Shown: positions 1 through 9,066, numbered from the stretch's first letter. The stretch: DNA of 64,000 nt from Blastocatellia bacterium (GCA_016705245.1 JADIYM010000007.1:221754-285753), one strand, 5' to 3'. Notes: generated by a model not told the origin, from the sequence alone. Translations and numbers: made by a program.

Positions 1-1976
1 CTTGCCAGAACAGGTTCACGGCCGCATCACGCGACGCGATTCGCGACGGGCGCTGGTCCGCGAGCAACCGATCCCGCTCGCCCAGGACCGAGACCGTCTC
101 GAGCTGAGGGGCCTCGACGAGGTCGATCGCGATCGGCATAACGAGATCCGCATTTCTCGACAGCATCTCGACGACAAAGCCGAAGAAGTCCGGTTCGTTG
201 ACGATCCGAACGTGTCCGCCGAAGCGCTCGATTCCGAACAGGAGCGCGTCGCCCGGAAAGCCCTTGGAGCCACGCAACATGGCGCGCAGCGTGAGTTCCG
301 TGATTCCGCGGTTACCCGACGTCTCTGCGGCGCGCCCCGAAGGAAAGAAGAACCCGACGGCTACCACAGGCTGCGATGCGTCCTCGCGGACAAAAGCCTT
401 CGGGCCATTGAGCGTCGAGAAGTCACGGACCGGAAGCGGGACCGGGACCAGCACGACATCGCCGCGCTCACCGGACCGCTCGCGCTCCGCTCCCTCCGCA
501 ACGGCCGGCAGCGGCGCCCGATCCCGGATGTCGCCGGCCGCAACTTCGCGCTGAATGCCGGGTGCCCAGGTGGCCACCCGCGAGACGTACGCGTCGGCGT
601 TCGACGGTCTCGCAGGAGCCGCGACCGGCACCGACTCGACGATCGAGGCCCGCGCAAGGCTGAAGAATCGCGATGCGAGGATCTGGACGTCCGCTGCGGT
701 CACGCCTCGCAGTCGAGTTCGTCGCGTCCACGACGCCTTCACGTCACGCGTCTCGATCTCGTGCCGGACGAGCTCGGCTGCGTCGTCATCCGGGCGCGAT
801 CCGAGAAGGACGTCAGCGAGCTCAGCCTGATTTCGCGCGCGCTGCAGCTCGGCATCGCTCAGTCGTTCGCGCCGGAGGCGTTCCATCTCTCGCCACACGA
901 CCGCCGAGGCGTCGTCGAGTCGCGCGGATTCGGCAGCGAGCGACACCTCCAATCCTGGTCCGGACGCAGTCCAGACGGAACGCGCCGTCGCGTCGGCAAC
1001 GATGGCCGAGTCCCCAAGCGCGAGCTGGCATCGCGAAGTCCTCCCGACTCCAAGCGCCGCAGCAAGCACAGCGGCGACCGCGCCATCAGCGACTGCGTGC
1101 GGCACCGGGTCGAATGAAATCGTCACGTTCGACGGTCCCGCTGCCCCGATGCGTCGCAGATACCGGGTGGCCGGACTGACGACGACTGGCGCCCGTGGCT
1201 GCGGCGGCGCGACCTGGGGAACCGGAGCGCGGCCGCCGGCGCGATTCGCGGGAGCCGAGGGAGGCGCCGAAGTGACAGGTCGCACGAGTGCCCCGGAATT
1301 CCCGCTGCACGGTGGTCATGACGGTATAGGCATTCACTCGGCCGCTGATCCCGACCGTCGTCCGTTCAGCTGCGAGGAGAGGCGTTTCCGCTGCATCCTG
1401 CTGTCCCCCGATGATCGCGGCGTGCGCTGCCAGCACCTTGTCGACGTCCCGGCCGAGTGCGCTCGTCGCGAACGTGAGCACGCCTCCGTCGAGCGCGACA
1501 TCGATCATTCCGCCAACTGACGCAACCCGCTGGGCCGGCGAACCGGTTCCCGCGAGCGTTGCGGACCGGCCGATGTCGATCGCCTGTCGCGGGTCCATAC
1601 CGTCCGGAAGGCGAATGGCGGTGAGAACGGCGACCACTTCCGTGGCCGGGTTCTCGCGCACCACGAGGACCGTGCCAATCGCGAGCTCTGTTCGAACGAT
1701 GGCGCCGGCGGCGGTCTGCGCGACAACGGCACCTCCGGGCGGAATCGGCTTCGTCGACGGGTTGGCTCCCGTTGTCGACGGGGGCTGTGAGTTGGGAGTC
1801 GGCGCTGGCGCTACCGGCGCCGGTGGAACCGTCTTGCGTTCGCGAACGCGTCCGCTCTGCGCGAAGGTGTCCGCACACGCACCGACGGTCAGGACCGCCG
1901 CAAGCCCTACAGCCCAGGACCGCTCAAGCAACCTAGAACGGTTGCTGCTTCGTCGTCTGCTCGACGACCCAATCAT
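1..1976 (-). CDS. M16 (insulinase-like) peptidase homologue, frameshifted and cut by the window edge
   Basis: An exported M16-like protein. The N-terminal frame (1976 to about 1294) begins with a signal-like segment (SWAVGLAAVLTVGACADTFA), a proline-rich linker and a domain resembling an M16 N-lobe (TVLVVRENPATEVVAVLTAI). I see no HXXEH zinc motif, so this lobe may be non-catalytic. At the CCCC run 1291-1294 the coding frame shifts by one base. The second frame then stays open to position 1 and carries an M16 C-lobe-like region (FGIERFGGHVRIVNEPDFFGF). Dropping one base restores a continuous protein, so a sequence error is more likely than decay. The ATG at 1976 overlaps the upstream gene by 44 nt; a TTG at 1931 is an alternative start. 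Family assignment is moderate. Confidence 0.6.
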
Positions 1977-2313
1977 ATTCGGTCACGATCAGATCAATCT
2001 TCTGCACGGTATGAAGCGAGACCGAAAGTCCTCGGCCTTCCTGCTCAACCTTGATGTCCTGCACGGGTATCTCGTATTTGCGCGCCAGCTCATCCGCACG
2101 AGGCCGCACTCGGTCGACCGTGAGACCTCGAGCTCCTGACGTGCGGCCGAGATCCTCGAGGTCCGTCTTGAGGTTGTGCATGTACAAGTACTTGGGGACG
2201 TTCATGATTCCGAGATAACCGACAATACCCAACACGAGGAGGTAGACGATGAGCTTGGCGTTCCCCTCGCCACGCTCGGAACGTTTGCCGCGAACTTGAC
2301 GTCGTGTCGTCAT
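1933..2313 (-). CDS. Small single-pass membrane protein, DUF4845-like
   Basis: A protein of 126 aa. A basic N-terminus (MTTRRQVRGKRSERGEG) is followed by one hydrophobic segment (residues about 20-37, LIVYLLVLGIVGYLGIM) and a charged domain of about 80 residues. This resembles the DUF4845 layout of short anchored proteins, whose function is unknown. The ATG at 2313 is chosen because GGAGAA lies 7 nt upstream; the longer upstream extension has no ribosome-binding site and unlikely composition. It lies between aroB and the M16-like gene on the same strand, and its last 44 nt overlap the possible M16 start, so the two may be cotranscribed. Family naming is tentative. Confidence 0.65.
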   Translation of the reverse strand: MTTRRQVRGKRSERGEGNAKLIVYLLVLGIVGYLGIMNVPKYLYMHNLKTDLEDLGRTSGARGLTVDRVRPRADELARKYEIPVQDIKVEQEGRGLSVSLHTVQKIDLIVTEYDWVVEQTTKQQPF

Positions 2314-2410
2314 TGTTGTTCTCCAATAGTGGGTACTTTCAGCAGTTCCGCCTATCTTGCGACAAGTCGAGCATTCTGGCCAGAGGCGAGTTGCATTAGT
2401 CGCCAATCAA

Positions 2411-2440
2411 CCCTGCAAATCCTGAAATCCTGTCAACTCT
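2411..2440. repeat. Family B ATCCTG element at the aroB stop codon
   Basis: A short copy of the CAACTCT / AATCCTGTCAAC repeat. On the minus strand it reads GAGTTGACAGGATTTCAGG, and the TGA inside it is the aroB stop codon. Related copies lie near 35.5, 38.9, 41.6, 60.1 and 62.4 kb, always at gene 3' ends. Confidence 0.7.
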
Positions 2441-3533
2441 TCAATGCGGCAATCAGCGCCCGGCGTACCGTCGAGTCGTCGATGTCCGTTCGAATCGCCA
2501 CGTTGCCGATGCCCACGGGGACCACGAATGCGATCCGGCCCGAAACGCGCTTCTTGTCGTGCTGCATGGCCGCGTGCAGCTTCCCGGCGTCGAGGTCGTT
2601 CGCGCGCGGGCGCGGTCCCACCCTCGCCACCAGCCGACGGACACGCGCTCCATCTTCTGCCGACATGGTCCCGAGCGCGATGCCGAGCTCGGCGGCGACT
2701 TCGAGGCCATACCCGACGGCCTCGCCGTGAAGGAATCGCCGATACTGCGTCACGGTCTCGAGCGCGTGCCCCGCCGTGTGCCCGAGGTTCAGCGCACGAC
2801 GCGGACCGGCTTCCGTCTCATCGGACTCGACGATCCGGGCCTTGATTCGGCAACAGACGCCGACCAGGCGCGCAAGGTCGTCCGGATGGCCGGCGCACAG
2901 CGATTCCATCCTTCGTTCCATCCAGGCAAACAGCGAGGCGTCTCCGAGCAACCCGTATTTGACTGCTTCGAACAGCCCTGCGCGCAGTTCGCGCGCCGGC
3001 AGCGACTGGAGTGTCGACGTATCGGCGACCACGGCGACCGGCTGGTGAAAAGCGCCGATCAGGTTCTTGCCGGAGACGTGGTTGACGGCGACTTTGCCGC
3101 CGACCGAGCTGTCGATCTGCGCAAGCAGCGTCGTCGGGACCTGCACGAACGGCGTCCCCCGCATGTAGAGCGCCGACACGAGTCCCGCCAGGTCGCCGAC
3201 CACGCCCCCTCCAAGCGCCACTATTGGGTCGCCGCGCTCGAGACCCGCTGCAGCGGAGGTTCCGATGACTCTCTCGACCTCCGACAGCCGCTTGAAGCGC
3301 TCGCCGTCGCCGATCGTGTGGACAACGACACGAAACCCCGACGCCTCGAGGCTCGCGAGCACCGGTTTGCCGTACAGCGGCCACACCGTCGAATTGCTGA
3401 CGACCAGCACGGATGAGCCTCGCCGTCCCACCGCGCGGACGACACGACGGCCGATGTCGGCAAGCAGTCCGTCGCCGATTGAGACGACGTAGGACCGGTC
3501 CCCGAGTCGGACGCGCACACGACGTTCGCTCAC
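2433..3533 (-). CDS. aroB: 3-dehydroquinate synthase
   Basis: Converts DAHP to 3-dehydroquinate, the second step of the shikimate pathway, in the cytoplasm with NAD and a divalent metal. The 366-aa length is normal for AroB. Visible signatures are the NAD-binding run GGGVVGDLAGLVSALYMRGT, the active-site stretch PTTLLAQIDSSVGGKVAVNH followed by GKNLIGAFHQP, and the metal-ligand region DETE...NLGHTAGHALE...FLHGEAVGYG. The GTG at 3533 is preferred over an upstream ATG because it overlaps the TGA of the preceding peptidase gene (GTGA), implying translational coupling, and because the extra N-terminus would be basic low-complexity sequence. Its stop codon lies in a family B repeat. Confidence 0.95.
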   Translation of the reverse strand: MSERRVRVRLGDRSYVVSIGDGLLADIGRRVVRAVGRRGSSVLVVSNSTVWPLYGKPVLASLEASGFRVVVHTIGDGERFKRLSEVERVIGTSAAAGLERGDPIVALGGGVVGDLAGLVSALYMRGTPFVQVPTTLLAQIDSSVGGKVAVNHVSGKNLIGAFHQPVAVVADTSTLQSLPARELRAGLFEAVKYGLLGDASLFAWMERRMESLCAGHPDDLARLVGVCCRIKARIVESDETEAGPRRALNLGHTAGHALETVTQYRRFLHGEAVGYGLEVAAELGIALGTMSAEDGARVRRLVARVGPRPRANDLDAGKLHAAMQHDKKRVSGRIAFVVPVGIGNVAIRTDIDDSTVRRALIAALKS

Positions 3534-5017
3534 GCAGCCAGTCCCTCTTTGAGGTCGTCCGCCAGCGGGTCGAATTCGATCGGTCCGAGGCCTAGTTCGG
3601 CGGCGATTTCGTCGGCCGAATACTCGAATCCCGTGGACCACAGCTCCTTCAGGAGATTGCCTGCGGAACGCGAGGTCCACCAGTGGTTGCCGAAACGCGT
3701 CCGCAGGTAGTCGCGAACGAGAACTTCGAGCGCCCAGGCGCGGAGGTAGTCGGCGACGTAGAACCCATCGTCCAGATCGGTCAGGTAGTCACACCGCGAT
3801 GCGCGAACGAGCGTCGCGTCGCCAAGACAGTCGACATAGGCCGAGGCCGCATCGGAAAGCGACGTACGTCCACTCAGCAGCGCCTCCTCGTATCGCAGCT
3901 TTCCAACGTGGCGGCGCACCATCGAGCACCTTTCGAGGGCCGCGACCCGCCGCAGCTCCAGAGCATCTCCGAGTCCGAAGGTGTCCGTCAGGAACCGGGG
4001 GTCAAGCAGGAGGTACTGCATCAGGAACGCCCAGACTTCACTCGACGCGCGGTCGCCGGTTCGAGCGAATGCCACGTGGGTGTCTGCCGACGTGAAACCG
4101 AAGTGCTGCGCGTGTCCTCCCTCGTGAAGCAGCGCGCCGAAATCGGCAAACCCTCCAGCGGGCCGCACGACGAGCACAACTTCGTCGGGAACCCGGATGG
4201 GCGAGCAGAACGGCCGCGGACTCTTGGATGGGCGGTCTTCGAGATCTAGCCGAATGTTCTCCTGCGATCCGGTCCGGATGCCGAATCCGGCAAAGAGGTC
4301 TCGATAGACCATCGTCATGCGACGGGCGGGAAACGCCGCGTCGAAGTCCCCGAGCCGAAGAGCAAAAGCCAGGTCGTCGCGAGTCGCATCCCCGATCGAG
4401 ACGCCGACGCGGTCGCGAAGCACCGTCGCGAGCGTGGATGCGTAGCGCTCCTCCGTTGCCGAGAGCAGGACGCCCGCTCGCTCCGCCACGTTGACGTGGT
4501 CAACGCCGAGCGCCTCGGACCACAACACGGCCATCGAGACAGCGCCGAGCGCTTTCGCTTCGTCCCGGTGCTTCTCGAAGCGCTCGCATCGAAGGTCGTT
4601 CGCTCCCTCCACTACCCGTTCGCGCTTGCGTGCGAGCTCTCGCCGGACCTCGGCGCGGGGTTCGCTGCGAAGGCGCGACCGGATCGCAAGAAACGGAACC
4701 TCCTGGCCATTAAATGCTACGGTGGCGGCGGCATCGCGATCGGCAATGGCCTCGTCGAGCGCCCGCGTCGTCAACGCGAAGTGCTCCTCGATCGCCGCCG
4801 CGCGCAGATACCTCGCCGCCTTGCGATCGCGATCGGTAAACGCACCGTCCGCCTCTGCGGCGAGCTCCTGGATCTGTTCGAGCGTGAAGAGATATCCGAA
4901 GCGATCGAAAACCGGCTCGAGATCCAGGGTCGTGTCGAGGCCTGCGGTGAAGCGGTACCAGGCTCGGGTGAACTGCTCGCTGAAGGACTCGAACTCGGCC
5001 GTGTAGTCGCTTCGCAT
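3530..5017 (-). CDS. HEXXH zinc metallopeptidase (M3/oligoendopeptidase-like)
   Basis: About 495 aa. The zinc-binding HEGGH motif lies near residue 298 (GALLHEGGHAQHF), followed about 25 residues later by RASSEVWAFLMQ, which can supply the third glutamate ligand as in gluzincins. The long helical N-terminal half fits M3-type peptidases. No signal peptide is seen, so it is probably cytoplasmic and acts on peptides; the substrate cannot be read from sequence. The ATG at 5017 is preferred over the one at 5056, which lies inside the divergent gene's promoter region. It is coupled to aroB through a GTGA overlap, an odd pairing. The promoter faces that of the lipoprotein gene. Confidence 0.75.
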   Translation of the reverse strand: MRSDYTAEFESFSEQFTRAWYRFTAGLDTTLDLEPVFDRFGYLFTLEQIQELAAEADGAFTDRDRKAARYLRAAAIEEHFALTTRALDEAIADRDAAATVAFNGQEVPFLAIRSRLRSEPRAEVRRELARKRERVVEGANDLRCERFEKHRDEAKALGAVSMAVLWSEALGVDHVNVAERAGVLLSATEERYASTLATVLRDRVGVSIGDATRDDLAFALRLGDFDAAFPARRMTMVYRDLFAGFGIRTGSQENIRLDLEDRPSKSPRPFCSPIRVPDEVVLVVRPAGGFADFGALLHEGGHAQHFGFTSADTHVAFARTGDRASSEVWAFLMQYLLLDPRFLTDTFGLGDALELRRVAALERCSMVRRHVGKLRYEEALLSGRTSLSDAASAYVDCLGDATLVRASRCDYLTDLDDGFYVADYLRAWALEVLVRDYLRTRFGNHWWTSRSAGNLLKELWSTGFEYSADEIAAELGLGPIEFDPLADDLKEGLAA

Positions 5018-5030
5018 TGCGGCGGGAGCG

Positions 5031-5037
5031 TAGCATA
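5031..5037. promoter_or_regulatory. Overlapping divergent -10 boxes
   Basis: TAGCATA contains a TAGCAT -10-like box for the rightward lipoprotein gene (GTG at 5047) and, on the opposite strand, TATGCT for the leftward peptidase gene (ATG at 5017). The boxes overlap almost completely, so the two promoters would exclude each other. No clear -35 was found for either. Confidence 0.35.
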
Positions 5038-5046
5038 CTGGCCGAA

Positions 5047-5616
5047 GTGCGGACACGACCCACCTTTCGGGCAGGTTTCATGGCTCTCGCGATGGCCGTG
5101 ACAGTGACGATCCCGTTCGCGGGCTGCGCCCGGCGCACGTTCGACGTGAAGGTCGTCGAAGCGGTGCCCCCCGACGAGATCGGTCCGGCGATATCGACAG
5201 GACGGCTTTCTGTTCGCTTCGCGCCGATGTGGGACGAGGATTGGCAGCTCGCGACGCTGGATGCGAATGCCGCGATGGCCGGGGTCCTGCCGGTGCGATC
5301 GGAGATCGAAAATACTTCCGGTGAGACGGTCCGACTCAAGAAGGTTCGAATCGTCGCCCTCGACGGTCACGGGAGAGCCTGGAAGCAGATCGACGTCAAG
5401 AATGCTCGCAAGCGCATCGAGAAGTTCTATGGCGTGCGGCTGCGCAATCGCGAAGGCGATCGTGAGTACCGGGCCGACTTCGAGGCGAACGCGCTCGACG
5501 TGCGTTCGGACCTGCCGGCAGGCAGTCGACGACAGGGGCTGCTCTACTTCGAGATGCCCTCCGACGTGCGGCGGCAGGTCCCGGTGACGATCGTTGCCGC
5601 GGATGAGCGCCGATAG
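5047..5616 (+). CDS. Putative lipoprotein of unknown function
   Basis: 189 aa. The N-terminus (VRTRPTFRAGFMALAM...PFAGC) is a basic and hydrophobic signal ending in a lipobox-like FAGC, so the mature protein probably begins at that cysteine. The rest is mixed alpha/beta with a pattern (PVRSEIENTSGETVRLKKVR) that suggests an immunoglobulin-like or FxLYD-like fold; I do not recognise a family. The GTG at 5047 gives a complete signal peptide and avoids overlap with the divergent peptidase; an ATG at 5080 is possible but removes the positive N-region. It is followed by tRNA-Arg on the other strand. Confidence 0.6.
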   Translation: MRTRPTFRAGFMALAMAVTVTIPFAGCARRTFDVKVVEAVPPDEIGPAISTGRLSVRFAPMWDEDWQLATLDANAAMAGVLPVRSEIENTSGETVRLKKVRIVALDGHGRAWKQIDVKNARKRIEKFYGVRLRNREGDREYRADFEANALDVRSDLPAGSRRQGLLYFEMPSDVRRQVPVTIVAADERR

Positions 5617-5646
5617 GGAGTTCGTGCTGCGCATCCGCGGCGGGAT

Positions 5647-5719
5647 GCTCCCGACTGGATTCGAACCAGTGGCCTAGCGCTTAGGAGGCGCTCGCTCTAT
5701 CCATCTGAGCTACGGGAGC
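5647..5719 (-). tRNA. tRNA-Arg (anticodon CCT)
   Basis: On the minus strand a 73-nt cloverleaf folds with acceptor stem GCTCCCG/CGGGAGC, D-arm GCTC...GAGC, anticodon stem AGCGC/GCGCT around loop CTCCTAA, and T-arm ACTGG-TTCGAAT-CCAGT. The anticodon is CCT, reading AGG. CCA is not encoded. Confidence 0.95.
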
Positions 5720-5844
5720 GGACATCTGCGAGGCTAGCAGGATGGCTCGGCCGGAGGCAATTGAAGACGCGCCGGTTGCCGGCGAGGCCTGGATGGTGAC
5801 GCCAATCGTCGCCGGTCGGCGCGGCCCTGAGGCTCTCCGTTCCC

Positions 5845-6075
5845 TGAGCCGCGAGCATTAGCGAGCGTCCCACGGACGGTGCCTGAAATCGCAGACTCGT
5901 CGTTGCGGAATGACAGAAGTGATCGAAACCGTTCGACTGTCCGTGGGACGCTCGCTACCGCTCGCGGCTCAAAAACGGGGATCACCCGCATCGTTCAGAG
6001 CCGGGTCCCCGCTCCTTGAGCCGCGAGCAGTAGCGAGCGTCCCACGGACGGTGCCTGAAATCGCAGACTCGCCGG
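5845..6075. repeat. Cluster of three REP-like repeats
   Basis: The 400-nt gap between tRNA-Arg and the ThrE-like gene holds no convincing gene. It carries two direct copies of a roughly 57-nt unit, GAGCCGCGAGCA followed by TAGCGAGCGTCCCACGGACGG and a tail TGCCTGAAATCGCAGACTCG, at 5845-5901 and 6017-6075. A shorter inverted copy (GTCCGTGGGACGCTCGCTAC) lies between them at 5938-5971. The inverted copy can pair with either direct copy. This looks like a non-autonomous palindromic repeat; no transposase is nearby. Confidence 0.8.
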
Positions 6076-6123
6076 GGCTGATCGCGGCTCCGGCGTTCGT
6101 GGCAACTCGAGCGAGCTAGCCGA

Positions 6124-7368
6124 TCAGACTTCCCGGCGCGGTGGCACGAAGACGTTCGACAGCAGCAGTCCCGTCACGAGCCCGACCGCCACGAGCAACA
6201 TCTGGAACGCGGTTTCGACGCCCGACACAACGTCGCTCGCGATGAGCTGCGAGACGCTGCCGAATCCCAGACTTCCGGGCACGAGCACCATCAAACCGGG
6301 CACCACCCACGTCGCCGAGGGCCGATCGACGATTCGCGACAGCGCGTTCGCCGTGATGCCGAGTGCCATGGCGCCGATGCACACCCCGAGCTCGGGACCG
6401 AGCAACGACGTTCCGGCTCGCGCTCCCCAGAAGGCCACGATGGCGGCGATGAGTACCGAACCGTAGTCCCTTGGTCTCGCCTTGAAGAGCACCGTCAACC
6501 CGAGGCTCGAGACGAGGATCGCGATCCCTTCGGTCCAGACCGGAAGCGGTATCGGCTCGGCGAAGGCATTCGCCCCCGGAAACAGCTTGATGAGTTGCCC
6601 GCCGAGCGCCACGCCGAACCCCATCTCGAAGAAGACTAGTCCCGCGCCCGTGAGCCTCGCCGTTCCGGCGACGAGGTTCTGCGACGCCAGCTCGCGCATC
6701 GCGATCGTCAATGTCAGCCCCGGAAGAAGCACAATGAGCCCGGCCACGGTCATGACGTATATCGACGCCGGGGCGAATGCCTGCGCCAGAAGAACGGCAA
6801 GGGCAGCGGCCACCATGGACGCGACCGGTTCGAACACGCGCGCCGTCGAGCCCCATCGCTCGAGCAGGACCGCGAGCACGCCGGTGACGACGCCGATCAC
6901 GGCAGCCCCGGCGATCTCGCGCCACCCTCCGCCGAAAAACCTCGCGGAAGTGGCGGACGCCAAGCCGAAGCCGATCGCAGTAACGGCCCGGCCGTAGCGC
7001 GACGGGCGCGCAACGATCTCGTCTATCTGTCCGGACGCCGTCGTCGTCTCGGTCTCGCCAGCGATCACCGACCTGGTGAGCTCGTCGAGAAGGATCGTCT
7101 TCTCGAGGTTCACGCTCCCCGGCTGCACGCGAACCATCGTCGTTCGCTGTTCCTCCGGCGTGCCAAACGATGCGAAGATCCCCGTTGGCGTGACGAAGAA
7201 GTGGCCGTCAATCCCGAGGCGCGAAGCAACGGCCTGCATCGTCGCCTCGAGCAGATGCGCCGGCATTCCGTACTGGTGAAGCGCGGTCCCGAGCTTGACG
7301 GCGAAGGCGATCGCCGGATCGGACGGTGACGCCGTCGAGGCTCGAGGCAATTCGGTCGTGAGCGACAT
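6124..7368 (-). CDS. Threonine/serine exporter family membrane protein (ThrE/DUF1212-DUF3815 fusion)
   Basis: 414 aa. The soluble N-terminal part (about residues 15-130) matches the ThrE-type domain, including the LLEATMQAVASRLGIDGHFFVTPTG-type region (residues about 35-60). It is followed by some ten hydrophobic helices in two blocks, the second beginning near VWTEGIAILVSSLGLTV. ThrE-family proteins export threonine and serine across the inner membrane. The ATG at 7368 (MSLTTELPRAS) is chosen; the open frame continues to 7794, but that extension is arginine/proline-rich and covers the divergent decarboxylase. It shares a 107-nt intergenic region with that gene, so the two may be co-regulated. 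Substrate is inferred from the family only. Confidence 0.82.
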   Translation of the reverse strand: MSLTTELPRASTASPSDPAIAFAVKLGTALHQYGMPAHLLEATMQAVASRLGIDGHFFVTPTGIFASFGTPEEQRTTMVRVQPGSVNLEKTILLDELTRSVIAGETETTTASGQIDEIVARPSRYGRAVTAIGFGLASATSARFFGGGWREIAGAAVIGVVTGVLAVLLERWGSTARVFEPVASMVAAALAVLLAQAFAPASIYVMTVAGLIVLLPGLTLTIAMRELASQNLVAGTARLTGAGLVFFEMGFGVALGGQLIKLFPGANAFAEPIPLPVWTEGIAILVSSLGLTVLFKARPRDYGSVLIAAIVAFWGARAGTSLLGPELGVCIGAMALGITANALSRIVDRPSATWVVPGLMVLVPGSLGFGSVSQLIASDVVSGVETAFQMLLVAVGLVTGLLLSNVFVPPRREV

Positions 7369-7463
7369 CGGTCGATTCTCGTCGAGTGCATGCGGGGCCG
7401 CAAGCACGAGCTCCACCGGGCACGTCGTGAAGAGATCCGCGGATGGCAAAGCGCCGGAGATGC

Positions 7464-7469
7464 TAGAGT
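7464..7469 (+). promoter_or_regulatory. Putative leaderless promoter -10 box (TAGAGT)
   Basis: TAGAGT ends 6 nt before the ATG at 7476. With usual -10 to +1 spacing, transcription would begin at or next to the start codon. No Shine-Dalgarno sequence is suitably placed. The same spacing is seen at three other genes in the window. Confidence 0.4.
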
Positions 7470-7475
7470 GCGCCG

Positions 7476-8927
7476 ATGGCAGCGATCGACGATGCGTACG
7501 ACCCCGAGGCGTTTCGCGAGCACGGACGACGACTCGTTGACGGTCTGGCGGACTACCTGCACGCGGTTCGTCGCGGCGATGGCGTCGCCGTCCTTCCGTG
7601 GGTGGATCCGGGCCGGAGCCTCGAACACTGGCCTGCGGCGTTTCCCGAACGTCCCGATCCGTCGCCGGACGCCGTGCAGGCACTCTTGTCACGCGTCGTC
7701 GCCGAGTCGACGCACCTGCATCATCCGCGATTCGTCGGTCATCAGGTGACGGCGCCGCTGCCGCTTGCGGCCCTGGCCGACATGGTTTCGGCACTCCTCA
7801 ACAACGGCATGGCCGTTTACGAGATGGGTCCCGTCGCGACCGCGATGGAGCGCGCGGTGATCGAATGGATGACCGCGCAGCTTGGTTTCGGCCCGGGCGC
7901 GGGAGGCGTCCTGACGTCGGGCGGCTCAGTCGGCAACCTGACGGCACTCCTCGCGGCTCGGCAGGCGTGCGCCGGTTTCGACGCGTGGACCGACGGATCA
8001 CACGCCGGTCCGCCGCTCGCAGTCCTCGCATCCGGGCAGACGCACTACTGCGTTCAACGCGCCGTCCAGATCATGGGATGGGGAGTGGGCGGAGCAGTCG
8101 CCGTTCCCGTCGATGAGCGGTTCAGGATGCGACCCGATGCCCTCGAGGGCGCGCTCGATCGCGCAACGGGATCGGGACGCCGGGTGATCGCGGTCGTCGC
8201 GAGTGCGGCGTCGACGTCGACCGGCGCGTTCGACCCGCTCGGCCCCATCGCGGATTTCTGCGAGCGCCACGGACTGTGGCTGCATGTCGACGGTGCCCAC
8301 GGCGCTGCTGCAGCACTCTCGCCAAAATACCGTGGCCTCGTCGACGGCATCGCGCGCGCGAATTCCGTCGTGTGGGACGCCCACAAGATGATGCTCATGC
8401 CGGCGCTCGTCACCGCGGTGCTCTTCCGCAACGACGCGAGCTCATATGAAGCGTTCGCACAGCAGGCGTCCTACCTCTTCGAGGGCCGCCACCCTTCCGA
8501 CGAGTGGTTCAACGGAGCGACGCGAACCCTCGAGTGCACGAAGCGGATGATGAGCCTGAAGCTCTACGTGTCGCTCTCGATCCACGGTACGGCAATGTTT
8601 GGCGACTATGTGACGGAGATGTTCGACATGGCGCGACGGTTCGCGCACCGGGTTGCGTACGCCGTCGACTTTGAGCTGGCCGTTGAACCCGAGGCGAACA
8701 TCGTCTGTTTCCGGTTCATCGGCAACGGATCGAAAGGCGGCATCGAGCTCGACGCACTGCAGGACGAACTGCGGTCGAGGGTCATCGCCGCCGGCGGGTT
8801 CTATCTCGTGCGGACGGCACTGCCGGCCGGTGTCTTCCTGCGCGTGACGATCATCAACCCGGCGACGAAGGATGCGGACCTGATTGCGCTTCTCGACGCG
8901 ATTCGCGAGGCCGGCGGGACCGTCTGA
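7476..8927 (+). CDS. Pyridoxal-phosphate-dependent (group II) amino acid decarboxylase
   Basis: 483 aa, the usual size of the aromatic-L-amino-acid/glutamate decarboxylase superfamily. The PLP lysine is K304 in VVWDAHKMMLMP, preceded by the cofactor-ring aspartate D272 in WLHVDGAHG and by GGSVGNLTALLAAR, which contacts the phosphate. The N-terminal HHPRFVGHQ is typical of the fold. The reaction is probably alpha-decarboxylation of an amino acid to an amine; the substrate cannot be named, and diaminobutyrate, tyrosine, tryptophan or cysteine-sulfinate are all possible. It is divergent from an amino-acid exporter. A TAGAGT box 6 nt upstream suggests a leaderless transcript. Confidence 0.88.
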   Translation: MAAIDDAYDPEAFREHGRRLVDGLADYLHAVRRGDGVAVLPWVDPGRSLEHWPAAFPERPDPSPDAVQALLSRVVAESTHLHHPRFVGHQVTAPLPLAALADMVSALLNNGMAVYEMGPVATAMERAVIEWMTAQLGFGPGAGGVLTSGGSVGNLTALLAARQACAGFDAWTDGSHAGPPLAVLASGQTHYCVQRAVQIMGWGVGGAVAVPVDERFRMRPDALEGALDRATGSGRRVIAVVASAASTSTGAFDPLGPIADFCERHGLWLHVDGAHGAAAALSPKYRGLVDGIARANSVVWDAHKMMLMPALVTAVLFRNDASSYEAFAQQASYLFEGRHPSDEWFNGATRTLECTKRMMSLKLYVSLSIHGTAMFGDYVTEMFDMARRFAHRVAYAVDFELAVEPEANIVCFRFIGNGSKGGIELDALQDELRSRVIAAGGFYLVRTALPAGVFLRVTIINPATKDADLIALLDAIREAGGTV

Positions 8928-8996
8928 AATCGGCTTCCGGTCCGTGTCGAGGTCGCGTGCTCAACGCAGCAGGACCACGGGGCGCCGCCCCGGCCC

Positions 8997-9024
8997 GGGG
9001 GGGGGGGGAGGGGGGGGGGGGGGG
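8997..9024. repeat. Poly-G tract (G12-A-G15)
   Basis: Twelve G, one A, then fifteen G, directly preceded by a GC-rich palindrome (GGGGCGCCGCCCC). It lies 50 nt before the start of the receiver-kinase gene. Such a run could form a G-quadruplex or vary by slipped-strand pairing; its exact length is hard to sequence and should not be trusted. Confidence 0.9.
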
Positions 9025-9060
9025 TCAGCAGTTTCCAAACCGTTCGGCTCGTCCACGAAG

Positions 9061-9066
9061 TACAAT
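9061..9066 (+). promoter_or_regulatory. Putative -10 box (TACAAT)
   Basis: TACAAT ends 8 nt before the GTG at 9075, consistent with a leaderless or near-leaderless transcript. No Shine-Dalgarno sequence precedes the GTG. Confidence 0.45.

Noticed and set aside
2..1117. A 371-codon open frame on the plus strand
   Set aside because: It is antisense to the M16-like gene, whose minus-strand frame shows recognisable domains; arginine-rich composition marks it as a high-GC shadow.
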